Source: Symbiodinium natans (Eukaryota > Sar > Dinophyceae > Suessiales > Symbiodiniaceae). From it: 64,000 bases of DNA. The stretch spans positions 165,001-229,000 of the forward strand of contig CAJNDS010002842.1 of the NCBI GenBank assembly GCA_905221605.1. Reading direction: 5' to 3'. Of the stretch, positions 21,190 to 32,850 are shown one piece after another; position 1 is the first letter of the stretch; each line of letters opens with the position of its first letter. A program made the translations under genes and the position numbers. The notes below the pieces were generated by a model that searched no databases, was not told the origin of the DNA, and saw only the letters and a list, made by a program, of their open reading frames with translations.

Positions 21190-23990
21190 CCTCAACCCTT
21201 TTGCACATTTGCAGTGTCCAGGGCTCCTTCTTGCAACAAGGAATCACCTACATATGAAGTAGGGTATAAATTTCTTGTAGCCCCAAAAGGACACCCGGTA
21301 TATACACTCACAAATATTAAAAAAAAAAAGCTTACATACACTCACCAATGCCAGCAATATAAACCCTGTTTCATATGATTAAGTTGAAGTACTGAGGCCC
21401 GCCGTTCCAGCGGGGGGCCTTCGTTCCCGTTTGTAGGGTTAAGATCCATATAAAACTTTAATCTAGGACCGGGAGTAGGCCCTTTCTTTTTTTTTAGGGT
21501 TAGGGCTCCCTTATAATCCCCTTAAAAAACCAAAAAGGGTACCCTGTTTATTCCTAGGTTACTCCCGGGTCTAGAAATTGGGTTAGGGGCTTAGGGTTCG
21601 GGTGAAGCAAAAAGGGTTTATGGTTTAGGGTTATGGTGACGCATTGAGGGTTTAGGGTAGGTTGCTAAGGGGCACCGGTCGTTTTTTTTCCTTTTCGGTC
21701 TAAAAGGTTTTGGGCTTGGGGCGTGCAGGGCCACGAGTGTTACTGGTTGGAGTCATTGGAGGGTCCTCGAAGATTCCAGTTTTCCATTTTTGAAAAGGAC
21801 CTGCTTATCTGTTTTTGCCTGCCAGAGGTTGGCAAGCTTCAGAAACCCTGTTCGGAAGAGTCAGCTTCAGTACCGTGCATGAGCCTCATCGGCTTTTCTC
21901 TGAACCTGAATTCTCAACTGTTCGAATCCTAAGCCTAACGCCTTGAACCAGAAGCCCGAGCTTTGTCCAGAAAACGTAGGAAAGGCTAGCCGGCCCTGCG
22001 CCTCGAACTACCCTAAACCCTAAACCAAAGCCCCGAACCCTAAACCCTAAATCCAAGGGCCCATTCTTCAAGCAGGGTTTGGTTGGGGTCTGACCTGACG
22101 TTGCCGACAAGTAAGTGGCGTTTAGCCTACTTGCGGGGGTGTTACTGTAGTAGTCTAATCGCTTAGAGAGCCTGCAGCCCTATTAAATCCGAAGTCGTAA
22201 GCGTGAGTTGTGGCGCTAAGGCCTAGGGAATTTGGCAATCAACGTGCTTGAGACGGCTTACTCTAATGTGAAGCTTCTACAAAGGCCTGAACCCCAAAAC
22301 CCCTAAACAATAAACCTCATAGGCCCCAGAAAGGCCCCATAACAAAAAACTTTATGAAACCTCTAACAACCGCATAAAAGCCCGATACAAGCCCTACAAA
22401 CCCAAAAAAAACAATGAACCCGACAGAAGACCTACAAAAAGCTATAACTCTAAAACCCCCATAAACCCGATAAACCCGATAAACGCCCAATAGCAGCTCT
22501 GCAAACCAATAAACCCTATGCCTATGACCCCTACGAAAACCCCATAAAGAAGCCCATATAAAAGCCCTATAAACCCATAAAACACCCTACAAAAAACCTA
22601 TGAATCCCTGTAAACCCTATATGCCCTATAAACCCGAAGACAACCCATAAAAACCCCAAAGAAGCCCTATACACACCCCACCTCGAAACCCAATAAACCC
22701 TGTAAGCCCTCTAATAAACCCTGTAAACCCTCTAAATTCCTAAGCCGAAGCCCTTATGGGCTCTTGGTCTTAAGGTTTCGCTAAACCTAAACCCTAAACC
22801 CTAAACCCTAAACCCTAAACCCTAAACCCTAAACCCTAAAACCCCAAACCCCAAACCCTAAACCCGAAACCCTAAACCCTAGGCTTTGCTGCTGCTCCTG
22901 CTTGCAGGCTTCAAGACGCCGCCGAGCGCCTCATCTTCCATGACAAGCTCTAAGGGTCCATGCACCTTATTATTATGCATAAATTAGGGTTTAGGGTTTA
23001 GGGTTCAGGGTTTAGGGTTTAGGGTTTCCGATATTAGGGGTACCTCATTGGGGTCCTTAGTATAAGGGAATCCTACTGGGCGTACATCTGGGGTCCCTTA
23101 TCATATACTTGGGACCGAAAGTCCCTTTATAGGAAGTACTTTAATGCCCAAGTATTCCCTATTGAGGTACATGGACCCTGAGGGAAAACCTCAAATCCTA
23201 AAGCCCTAAACCTGGTTTAGGATTGAGGGTTGAGAGTTTAGGGTTTAGGGTGGGTCCAGACCTTGTATTTCAGGGCCAAGTACGGTTTAGGGTGGATGGT
23301 TTAACGTTTACCTGGACCCCAAAGTACGTCAAAAGAATAGCCCCAAACCCTAAGAGCCCTAAACCCTAAACCTTGAAACCATTTGCCCTCAACCCTTTAT
23401 AAGAACCTACAGCCCTAAACCCTCAACGCTAAGCCCGAAGCCGCCTAAGCCCTAAACCCTAAAGCCTGAACAAGCGACACGAAGCTCTGGAGGCGTTCAA
23501 TCCACTATCCACACCCTGACCTCACAACCTAAGCCGCCGGTTTAGGGTTTCGGGTTTAGGGTTTAGGGTTTTGGGTTTTGGGTTTTGGGTTTAAAGGTTC
23601 AGGGTTTAGGGTTCATACACAACCCGGAACACCAAAAGCCTGAACCGTGCAAGCCCTCTAGGCGTTAAACCCATATCCGCACTCAGTTCAAGGCCTACAG
23701 GGCTTACCTATGCAAAGCCCACCCTGCAGCTTGAAAAAGGCAGATATCCCTGCATTTGTGCACATTAGAAATATCTTGTAACCCTAAACCCTAAACCCTA
23801 AACCCTCAGCCCTAAGCCCTAAGCCCTAAGCCCTAAACCCTAAACCCTAAACCCTTTTCTTTGAAAGGGCAGTTTGCTCCAGGTCGTTTTAGGGTCCATG
23901 GCTTCATTAAAGCAAGCTACGGAGTACAGAAGCACTCTGGCACCTTCTCTCCCATGTCGAGCACACCCAACGTTGCTGGGGTTTAGGGTT
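21190..23990. other. Repeat mosaic
   Basis: Mostly degenerate repeats. From 22285 to 22740 the C-rich strand carries an unusual degenerate series of CCCTATAAA/CCCATAAA words with no clean array, also seen at 34800-34960. One small exon-like island sits at 22906-22950 (after CTTGCAG, frame LQDAAERLIFHDKL). A MITE-like copy with 'ggggtacctcattggggtccttagtat' is at 23030-23190. No gene recognised. Confidence 0.4.
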
Positions 23991-24000
23991 TAGGGTTTAG

Positions 24001-24127
24001 GGTTTGGGGTTTGGGGTTTGGGGTTTGGGGTTGGGGTTTGGGGTTTGGGGTTTGGGGTTTGGGGTTTGGGGTTTGGGGTTTGGGGTTTGGGGTTTGGGGT
24101 TTGGGGTTTGGGGTTTGGGGTTTGGGG
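24001..24127 (+). repeat. TTTGGGG heptamer array
   Basis: About eighteen tandem TTTGGGG units follow a few TTTAGGG units. Open frames on both strands through it (23990-24251 reverse, 24004-24593 forward) are repeat translations for their first part. Downstream, 24128-24390 is repeat-free with two competing open frames, one including RIIHLFAETFWDYTPQTLVE; I cannot say which, if either, is coding. Confidence 0.9.
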
Positions 24128-24865
24128 TGATCTCGGGGGCAATGACATGGAACAACCCCGCGTGCAGCACCGCATTGTTGGCCTGCTGGGAATGTCCACC
24201 AGAGTGTGGAGTCGTAAACGGTTCCTCTCTTCTTTGGGGCTCTGGCTTCAACTACGCAACTGGAGAGCTGTCAATCGCATCATTCACTTGTTTGCCGAGA
24301 CGTTTTGGGACTACACACCGCAGACACTAGTCGAAGCCCATGCAGGCCTTGTTGAGTTGGCAGCGCTGGAAAACTACCAATGGCTCAAGAACCCCCCCCC
24401 CCCCCCCAAAGATATTGACAAAATCTTCCTTGCATGTAATAAGGGAACTTTATTTTGTATGCTTTGGGGGTTTCTTAAGCAAATAGTAGAAAAGCACCTG
24501 GTGGCCGTTGCAGGGCTTCACAGTGGGCAGTTAACTGCACCTCAGGATGTCTTCAAAGCGAAATGCCTTGTGGGCTTAGGGTTTAGGGTTTAGGGTTTAG
24601 GGTTCAGGGTTTAGGCTGCATCTACGCACAAGACCAGGACCCCAACCCTAACTAGGACCTAGGCCAAAGACCCTCTTTCTAACGCACGCCCCAATAAACC
24701 CGAACCCCAAGCCCTACACGGTCGGAACCCGAAACCCGAAACCCTAAACCCTAAACCCTGAACCCTAAACTCTAAACCCTAAACCCTAAACCCTAAACCC
24801 CAAACCCTAAACCCTAAACGCCCTTCAGGGCCTAAGGCTGCCAGCCAAGGTGTGAGCTTGAAAGC

Positions 24866-24931
24866 AGCTCAGCCGACGAGTCTGAGGCCGCCACTGTGCT
24901 GGCTTGCCAACTTCAAGACCAGCTGGTTCAG
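24866..24931 (+). other. Exon-like island
   Basis: The frame reads SSADESEAATVLACQLQDQL and then VQ. It has CCCTAAA on the left and TTTAGGG on the right. Not assigned. Confidence 0.35.
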
Positions 24932-25076
24932 CTTAGTTTAGGGTTTAGGGTTTACGTTTTAGGATTTAGGGTCTAGGGTTTAGGGTTTAGGTTTTTTGGT
25001 TTAGCTATTTAAGGTTATTTAAGGGGGAACCTAGGGGGGGGGGGTTGTACAGAGGGGGTAGTTTGGGAACCCATGA

Positions 25077-25164
25077 TAGCTGAGTAGGTAACCTTAAACT
25101 TTGCATATAATCCTACCGCAATTGAAAGGTCAACCTTGTTTTGCCCAAGGTACTCAGCAACTAG
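25077..25164. mobile_element. MITE-like, TAGCTGAGT...ACTCAGCAACTA family
   Basis: Inverted ends TAGCTGAGTAGGTAACCTT and AAGGTACTCAGCAACTA surround about 50 bp. A second copy is at 59094-59190 and diverged relatives are at 29785-29900 and 37215-37305. Confidence 0.65.
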
Positions 25165-25263
25165 GCAAGACTTTTGGGCTTAGGGTGTATAGGGATCTAA
25201 AAATTAACTCTTAAGGTTTGGGGGTTGGGGTTTGGCGTTTGGGCTGGTTTGGAGTGGAAGCTT

Positions 25264-25322
25264 GCGGGTTGAGGTTTGCGGCTTGAGGCTTGAGGCTTGA
25301 GGCTTGAGGCTTGAGGCTTGAA
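25264..25322 (+). repeat. TTGAGGC variant heptamer array
   Basis: Eight or so GGCTTGA units lead directly into a pure TTTAGGG array of about nine units. This is a third homogenised heptamer variant after TTAGGGC and TTTGGGG. Confidence 0.9.
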
Positions 25323-25390
25323 AGTTTAGGGTTTAGGGTTTAGGGTTTAGGGTTTAGGGTTTAGGGTTTAGGGTTTAGGGTTTAGGGTCC

Positions 25391-25509
25391 ACCTGAGAAT
25401 CGGGAAGAGCCTCCAAAGCTGACCATGATGGGACAGGAAGTTTTGGAATCTTGTTTTGACAGGACTGAGCGGTCGAGAATTTTTTCGCAGCCCTGGCTTG
25501 AGCTTTGAA
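25391..25509 (+). other. Exon-like island
   Basis: A 38-codon open frame reads PENREEPPKLTMMGQEVLES and continues CFDRTERSRIFSQPWLEL before TGA. It is free of repeats, with a TTTAGGG array just upstream. Composition is convincingly protein-like; family unknown. Confidence 0.4.
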
Positions 25510-25562
25510 ATTCGCTGGCATCGAAACTTTGGTCTGCGGCTTTTTTGATTCAAGGCCTTTGC

Positions 25563-25677
25563 CTTGGGATGTTCCCCCTTATACTAGCAGTCCTTAATTC
25601 CTTAATAGGGACTATAGTACCCCCCCCCCCTTTGTCATCCTTATTAAGGCCTGTCAGTATGAGGGGGCACATCCCGG
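25563..25677. mobile_element. Short TIR element of the ubiquitin-carrier family
   Basis: It begins TTGGGATGTTCCCCCTTATA (from 25564) and ends with the inverse (CAGTATGAGGGGGCACATCCC). The word GGCCTTTGC occurs on both sides (25554-25562 and 25677-25685), an 8-9 bp target duplication outside repeat sequence. This supports mobility of the family that includes the unit at 14398. The interior is non-coding with a C-run. Confidence 0.75.
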
Positions 25678-26044
25678 GCCTTTGCTAGCTGGTCTTCAGT
25701 AGGACAGATGGGCACTCTTTTGGCCAGTATTTGAGGCCTGTCTAGGTAAGAAAAAACTTTGAGCCCCGCACCCCTGAAGCCTGAAATCCCACGGCGCGCA
25801 GTCCTAAACCCCAGAACAACTCCCAAACTCCTCTTCAAGGTTCGCCTTTGCTTTGGCCTTACATGTGCGGGCTTTCCTTTGTGGCTTAGGGTTCAAGAGC
25901 TCAGGGGCTACAGAGGCGTTCTTCTTCCCAGCTACACCCCTGGAGCCACATAACCCTTCCCAATCTCACAACCCTGAACCCCAAACCTTCGAATCTTACT
26001 CTGAAGCACTTTTTGTCACCTAAGTTTGTTTCCCACTAACTTGA

Positions 26045-26160
26045 GGACCAGATGAAACCTAAGATTGGGGGTCATATGCCCCCTACTACCCGAATCCCTA
26101 TCAAGGTCTGTGGAACCCTAAACCCTCAACCCTGAACCCTTCCAGGGCTCATTTGGTCCC
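26045..26160. mobile_element. MITE-like, GGACCAAATGA...TCATTTGGTCCC family
   Basis: The left end GGACCAGATGAAACCT and right end AGGGCTCATTTGGTCCC are imperfect inverted repeats. The interior has 'gggggtcatatgccccctactac', recurring at 1640, 1750, 6760 and 31140. Related copies are at 31195-31285, 33363-33530, 26590-26690 and 3118-3270. Confidence 0.65.
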
Positions 26161-26338
26161 CGAACGTTCTCAACCCTTGGGCCCCAAGCCTGCCCGAAGC
26201 ACACAGATGCCCGCAACCTAAACCCGACACCCTAAACCCTAAACCCTAAACCCTAAACCCTAAACCCTAAACCCTAAACCCTAAACCCTAAACCCTAAAC
26301 TCCAATCCCTGCACCCCCCCCCCCCCCCCCTTGCGCAG

Positions 26339-26402
26339 GCAGAACCTGGATCGCCTCATGTCTTCCTTGCAGGCCACGCGACACTTTTTGGGAACAAAGT
26401 AG
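26339..26402 (+). other. Exon-like island
   Basis: After a C-run and TTGCGCAG the frame reads QNLDRLMSSLQ, then a second possible CAG|G, then ATRHFLGTK and a stop. The pyrimidine tract plus CAG|G is a good dinoflagellate-style acceptor. Confidence 0.35.
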
Positions 26403-27535
26403 AACTCCAGAATTGGGTTTGGGGTTTGGGGTTTAGGGTTTAGGGTTTAAGTTTTAGGTTTAGGGTTCAGGGTTTAGGGTTTGGGTTGAGTGTTTAGGCT
26501 TTGGGGTTGGGGTTTTTTCGCGACGAATGCGACGCAAACAAAGCAGTGGCTGGAGCCAGAAAGCCTTGAAACTTTCGCTGAGGAGCTACCCTAAAAGGGT
26601 TTATGGTCCATATACGTTTATCAGGAGTATAGTAGTATGTGGTATAGGACCCCCCCCCCCCCAACTTTGGGGTTCATTTGGTCCTCTATGAACTGCGAGG
26701 CTGATACACACTTTGAGGCTTTCTTGCAGAGGATACGGGTTTGGGCCGAGGGTGTAGGGATTAGGGTCAAACAAGAGCCCAATTCTCAAACAAGAGGATA
26801 TTCTTAGAGACTCCCTGCGCAAGTAAAATGCAGGCGAGCTCAAAGACCCGCCCACTCGGTTAGTTTGCACGCAGGGCGGGCAGGACCAGCGCTGGCGACC
26901 TAGTTTGTGCGGTGGTCTACAGGGCCATACGTGGTTGTTTGTTGGGTTTGTGGCTTCCTGTGTGAGATTGGACTGATTCATGCTTAAGGCGCTAGGAGGC
27001 TACGCCTGAGAGTGTAGGAATTTAGGATTCGGGTTTAGGGATGAGATTTTTTTCTTGGGGAGGGAGGGGGAAGGGGGGGGAGGGTAGCGTCCCCCATCGT
27101 GTACATCTTCTGCGCTGCACTCAGAAGCTCGGTTTAGGTTTCAGGGTTTAGGGTTTAGGGTTAGGGTTAAGCGTTGATTCGTCCCAAGCTGTGGGAAGAA
27201 ATGTGTACAGCTAGGGTCCTCAGGGGAGGGTGAGAGTCTCCGTTCCACAAGGCCACTCTGGTCGCTACGGAGTCCATGGGTTTAGGGTTTAGGGTTTAGG
27301 GTTTAGGGTTTAGGGTTTAGGGTTTATTTGTTCGGCCGTAAAGGTACAGCTGGGCTCCGAATGTCAAGTGAAGCAGGACCCAGCTCTGATTCCCTTTTCC
27401 TAGTGTTTAGGTTCCCTTATCACGCCCTTTAAACCAAAAAAGGGCACCCTTTTCAACTCCTAGGTTTTTCACGGGTCTAGCCCTAAACCCTAAACCCTAC
27501 ATAATCCTAAACCCTAAACCCTAAACCCCAACTGG

Positions 27536-27608
27536 GTCCAGCAAAGCTTTGTGGCCGAGGCCCTGACTGGGTCGGAGTGGATCGGCAGCCGAGGCCGCCT
27601 GGCGGATT
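27536..27608 (+). other. Exon-like island
   Basis: The frame reads VQQSFVAEALTGSEWIGSRG and then RLADF. It has CCCTAAA on the left and TTTAGGG on the right. Function unknown. Confidence 0.4.
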
Positions 27609-28434
27609 TCTCTTGTTTGTATTCGTCCGGGGTTTAGGGTTTAGGATTTAGGGTTTAGGGTTCTATAGGGTTTAGGGTTCTATAGAGTTTAGGGTTTAGG
27701 GTTTAGGGTTTTGGGTTTAGTTAGGATTAGGATGTAGGGTTTAGGGTTTAGGGATGGAAATTACTCGGGACCCATGTCCTGGGGATTTTTCCGGGACGTG
27801 TGTTTCCAGGACTTCTGGAAAGTTTCTGTTTTTTCGCTACAACAGTTACAAGTTGCATGGGCTTGAGGGTTTAGGGTTTGGGGCTTAGGGCTTATGGCTG
27901 AAAGCCAGGGTTCAGGGTTTAGGGATTGTGGCTTCTGTTGTGAGGGTTGCCATCCAATATCCAGACAGGGCTGCGCTCGTGTTGCTTTACTCTGGGCTCG
28001 AGGGTTTCGAGCCCTACCTGCAGGGTTTGGGGTTTAGGATGGTTTCGGGTTTCAGGGTCTTAGGGTTTCAGGGTCTTAGGGATTTAGGGTTGGGCTTAGG
28101 GACCCTGAGCCACATTTTCGACCCGCAGGCCGGAGTTTTGTGTTTGGTGGCGTAACGTTGCCCTTCTGAAGCAGGCCCAAATTCAAAAGACATTCCTTAA
28201 GCCCCAACCCCAAGCCTCGGCCCACAACCGCCTAAGCCCTAAACCCTGTATTCAAGGCTGATCCTGGGCCTTATGAAGACTAAGCTGTAGTACGGGTGGT
28301 GTAGAAAAGGATCCCATGGCTCTCACGTCCAGCTCCTGAGGCCCTAAGCCCATTGTGAGGGTCTAAGGAGCTTCTACTGAGCAGGTTTAGGGTTCCGGGT
28401 CTAGGGCCCCAATTTCTGATGTCCTGCACCGCAG

Positions 28435-28515
28435 GACCATAGCTCGCCAGAACTACGACCTATTCAGAGACCCCTTTGGGGCCGCTGACGAGTGCCCGGC
28501 CCAGCGTGGCAGAGA
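28435..28515 (+). other. Exon-like island
   Basis: After CTGCACCGCAG the frame reads TIARQNYDLFRDPFGAADEC and then PAQRG. The acceptor fits CAG|G. Product unknown. Confidence 0.4.
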
Positions 28516-30035
28516 ATGGGGCTTAGGTAGTCTTAGTCTTCGTGGTGTTCAGAGATGTTGGGACGATCCCTTGAACATCCCTGAGCCCTGCAAGCCTGTG
28601 AACCCTATAAAGTACGAAGCCTGCTCCTAAGTAATTAGCAAACCGTGAGCCGTTTCTCCCCCTTCGGGTTTAGGGTTTTGGGTTAGGGTTTAGGGTTTAG
28701 CTAAGGCCTTCACAGTCTCCAACCCCGCCCCGAAGACTGAAGGTCCCCCCCCTTTAGCACGAAAAACCCCCAAACCCCAACGCATGACAACATCCCGAAA
28801 CGAGCCCACATAGCTACAACTTTTCAAGTTCGACCCTCCTCGTGATCCCCATGTTTGAAGGCGTTTAGGGCTTAGGGTTTAGAGTTTAGGGTTTAGGGTT
28901 TAAAGGTGTCTCTTCATGCCAATGCTGGCTTACAAGATAAGCCGCAAGCTTTGCTAGCGGCTTTGGGCCCAAGCAAGATCAGGTAAACCCTAAAACCCTA
29001 CTTGGAGATTCAAAGGGTACGGAAAAACCCCGATTATAGCGGTACTTATAACCTACTTAGGGGACTTAGGGTGCTTAACAGTACAGTAAAAAAAGCAATG
29101 TCCAGGTTCACGCTGGCCACGAAGAAGGCCGAACGGCGACTGAATGCTCGAAGGAACCTCGAGACGCACGGCCGAATGAGGGTTTATAGGGGTTTCGGGT
29201 GTAGGGTTCAGGGCTGCGGGGGTTTTGGGTTTATGGGGTGTGGGGTTGAGGGGTTTAGGGTACCGGGCTTGACCCGAAAGCCAACTAAGACCCAAACCCT
29301 AAACTAAACCCTACACCCTCAACCCGAGGTGGGGGGGGGGGGGCGGGGGTTCGGGTTGTAGGGCTATCGTGCTTAGGGAACCTAAACCCGGAACCCGGGG
29401 CTTAGTGCTGCGGGGCTTGATTCACTGTAGAGGTTGAGGGATGTGGGGAGGGGGGGGGGGGTTGGGTTTAAGGGAGTAGGAGGGAAGGGGCGTGGGGCTT
29501 CAGGGTTTTATGGATGCTGGGCTTTAGTGGGATTCGGGGCTTTAGGGTTATAGGTTGATCGGTTAGGTGACCACAAACCCTGAATCCTAAACCCTTAAAG
29601 TTTTGCCCAAGCAGGTTCGGGCTTTCCTAAACCCCTAAACCCTACTGTATATATTTATATATAGATATATGCTAAAACCCTAAACTCTAAGTCTAAACCC
29701 TACTCACACAGACTAAAGGCCCACATTGGCCACAAATAGTTGCCTCTGCTGCGCAGTGCCACAGTGTTGGAGGGTAAGGTTGAGAAGAAACCTAGTAGAG
29801 TAGATAACCTTTAACTTCTTTGGGGTAGTATAATCCCCTTATAATCCCAAAGGTTAACCTTTAATTCCCCCAGGTTACTGGTTATCTAGGGAAAGGAAGG
29901 AGCACTCTTCGTGTTGGAGGCCGTAAGAGTCCTGCATTGGCTCAGAAGAGCCGAAGCCCTCTTTCAGGCGGGGCGCCAAAAGTGGCTCGGTGGGGCTGGG
30001 CCGCCGTGCCTTTGTGGACGTGTACCTTCTTGCAG

Positions 30036-30118
30036 GATGTGAGCCCCGTGCGCGGCACAGACTTCAAGCCGCGGTGCTTTGGTCAAATCGAGCTGCCTCC
30101 TGCTTGGCATTGATGCAG
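30036..30118 (+). CDS. Exon-like island with TPR helix
   Basis: After CTTCTTGCAG the frame contains LQAAVLWSNRAASCLALMQ, then a second CAG|G boundary. The NRAA-x-x-L-x-L pattern matches helix B of a tetratricopeptide repeat, a protein-protein interaction motif. Only one partial repeat is visible and the neighbouring exons were not found, so the host protein is unknown. A CACT-type simple repeat (30150-30230) follows. Confidence 0.4.
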
Positions 30119-30702
30119 GCGTGGCGGGAGGACTCTCGCGCTCGCTCACTCGCGCGCACGCAAGCAAGCACGCACGCACTCACGCACTCACTCACTCACT
30201 CACTCACTCACTCACTCGATCACACCCACTGTACTCCAGTCCACGCCACTCCGCTCCACTCGACTCCAGTCTACTCCGCTCTATATACTACTCCACTCCA
30301 CTGCACTTCCCGCCCCGAATGATACCCGACCCAGAGTAGACCCTTGTTCCCTAGTCTCACAACCCAAAACCCAAAACCCAAAACTCCAAACCCCAAACCC
30401 TCAACCCTAAACCCCACACCCTGAACCCTAAACCCTAAACCCTAAGCTTCTCCGAAGCTCCGTGCTAAGGGGATCCAAAGAGGCCAGCAAAGAGCCTGCG
30501 CTGACTCCGAGGCCCTTCAGGGCTTAAGGTTCGGGGGGGTTTAGGGTTCAGGGTTTAGGGTTTAGGGTTTAGGGTTTAGGGCTCAGGGTTTAGGGTTTAG
30601 GGTTCAGGGGTCAGGGCTTAGGGTTTCCGAGTGTAACCCTAAGCCCTGGACCCCGACCTTACGAGGTGTTCCGGGCAGGCCCAGCTTGCCGGCAGGTTGC
30701 TA

Positions 30703-30775
30703 GCAGTCCTTAGAGGGATTATAGTACCCCCCCCTATTATCATCCTATGAAGGACTGCTAGTGCAAGGGGGAACA
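30703..30775. mobile_element. Partial TIR element
   Basis: The inner part of the TTGGGATG family is present: 'gctagcagtccttagagggattatagtacc' and the inverse 'gaaggactgctagtgcaagggggaaca'. The outermost bases are missing or diverged, so it is an eroded copy. Confidence 0.5.
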
Positions 30776-31670
30776 GGTTTACTTAACCCTCCCCCCCCCA
30801 AAAAAAACAAGTATATGTAAAATAATGGCCTTTTTTTGTGAGGAAGTAAGCTTACTACCTGTTCGGGGTAGTATTGTAGCATCGTCCCAATGCAGTCCCC
30901 AAACGTTAACCTCGAGTTCCCATATAGTGCCCTTGTGCCCTCTTCTTAATTGTAGGATTCCCTAAAGCTCCATGCAGAAGAAGGAAAAAGAAGGCTAACC
31001 TGGCTACGCTTAAGTTGCTGTGGAATCTTGGCCCTAAACCCTCTGCAGTCTGGGAAGGAGGCCGGCGCGTGAAACACAGCGGCGCCCGAAGAGCGAGATG
31101 GCAGCGGCCTTAGTAATGGGTAGATCTTTACAATTTGGGGTCATATACGCAATACTACTATATTTCCTTTGAAAGTAAATGATGGTAGATTTTGGGGACC
31201 AAATGAGCCCTAGAATTGGGATAATCTACGCTATACTACTATAATTCCCATGAGGGTTAATGAAACAATAAACCCATTTGGTCCCCCTGTGCCTTGCGAG
31301 AACGCTTCACAACCATGATGCCATGCTTTATCGATGTTCTCAGATGGCTTGTCAGGCCTTAGGATGATGATGATGATGATGATGAATTTAGGGTTTAGGG
31401 TAAGCTTGCGCTCGGTTTTTTTGGAGAAGGCCAATCTCGCAGGCGCCCTGGTGAGAAGTCCGACAGCGCTTTGGGAGACTTCGGGGGGTTTCCGAATTTA
31501 GTCAACCTTACTGGGGTCCTTATCATCAGGGGATCCTACTATGTGGGATCGAAATTGGGGGTCCCCTACGTTCTTGAAGAGCGCCGTACCTTCCAGGGGA
31601 CGGTCTCTAGGATGAATACAGACCTGTGGGTGACAAACGCACAAGCTTGGTATTCCAGGGTCTTTAAGAC

Positions 31671-31805
31671 CCTAAACCCTAAACCCTAAACCCTAAACCT
31701 TAAACCCTAAACCCTAAACCCTAAACCCTAAACCCTAAACCCTAAACCCTAAACCCTAAACCCTGAACCCTGAACCCTAAACCCTAAACCCTAAACCCTA
31801 AACTA
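31671..31805 (-). repeat. Long CCCTAAA array
   Basis: About nineteen units, mostly perfect, at the end of a MITE-like copy (31490-31570) that has the 'tactggggtccttatcat' motif. Confidence 0.95.
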
Positions 31806-32386
31806 ACTCCTAAACTCTAGACCCTAAATCGCATTAAGAATCCATGGATCTAAGGCTTTCGGGTTGGCGGGGGGGAGTGGGATGAGGAATCCCTGAACTG
31901 CTGCGGGTTGCGCCCCTCAGGTCCGCGGCCGTGTGCTCGAAAGGCAGCCTGCCTTTATGGGGTTTAGGGTTTAGGGTTTAGGGTTCAGGGTTTAGGGTTT
32001 AGGGTTTGGGGAGGTTCATGGGTTCGTGTAACCCCAATGATAAGTGTACTTATAAGCCACCTAAGGCCCTTAAGTAGGTGAAAATAAGCACCCATGAACC
32101 AGCCCTCAACTTCAACCTCAACCCCGTCTAAAGGTCCTCTCTTTTTTTTTTTTTGGGGGGGGGGGGGGGGGGGTGAACAGGGGCGGGGGGTGAACAGGGG
32201 TGGGGGGCGGGGGGGGGCACACACAACCCGAAGCCACAGTTGTTTTTGCTTGCTTTGTTCTCTTGGGGGTGTCAGGATTGGGGTTTGGGTGTGAGGCGTG
32301 GCATTGGCTTAGGACAGTCTAGAGTTGACCTTGTCTTTCCAGAACCTCCAGATTGCAGGGTCCGCTTCTTGTTGTGTAGTAGATTC

Positions 32387-32499
32387 TTACTATTGCTTAA
32401 GAACCTCCCAAATCTAAAACATGACTCACTATATTGCCCTTATAAGGAACTATCTGTTTGTCAGTTTTTTTGGGGGAGAGTTCTGAAGCAAATAGTAGA
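32387..32499. mobile_element. MITE-like, TTGCTTAAGAACC family
   Basis: The left end TTACTATTGCTTAAGAACC and right end GGGGGAGAGTTCTGAAGCAAATAGTAG are inverted. A longer relative lies at 33811-34052 and a single end at 24455-24495. The right end carries a T-run joined to a G-run that varies in length between copies. Confidence 0.65.
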
Positions 32500-32770
32500 T
32501 TCTGGAGTTCTGGAGTATTCTGTTGGGGCGCCGGTTGAGTTTCAAGGTCGCCACTTAGTAGACTTGGAGGCTCATGGTACTGTACTTATTAGCCAAGTAT
32601 AACTGTACTTTTAACCATATTAGGGCACTTTATTGAGTGGGTTTTCAGTAGAGTCATAATTGGTTAAGAAGTACCCTAAACTCTAAACTCTAAACCCTAC
32701 ACCCTAAGCCCTTAACCCTAAACCATAAAACCTAAACCGGTTACCATGAAGCTCCAAGTACCACGACAGG

Positions 32771-32850
32771 CTTGACTATCTTCACACCTGCCGCGGCACC
32801 ATGGGGCGGGAGCGCTTTGCCTCGCGCCCAGTGGCAGTGGCGTTGCTTTA
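32771..32850 (+). other. Exon-like island
   Basis: The frame reads LDYLHTCRGTMGRERFASRP and then VAVAL before TTTAGGG begins. CCCTAAA-like repeat is upstream. Not assigned. Confidence 0.35.

Noticed and set aside
30150-30322. CACT/CTCACT repeat as CRISPR or coding
   Set aside because: Simple 4-bp tandem repeat without spacers; the open frame is repeat-derived.
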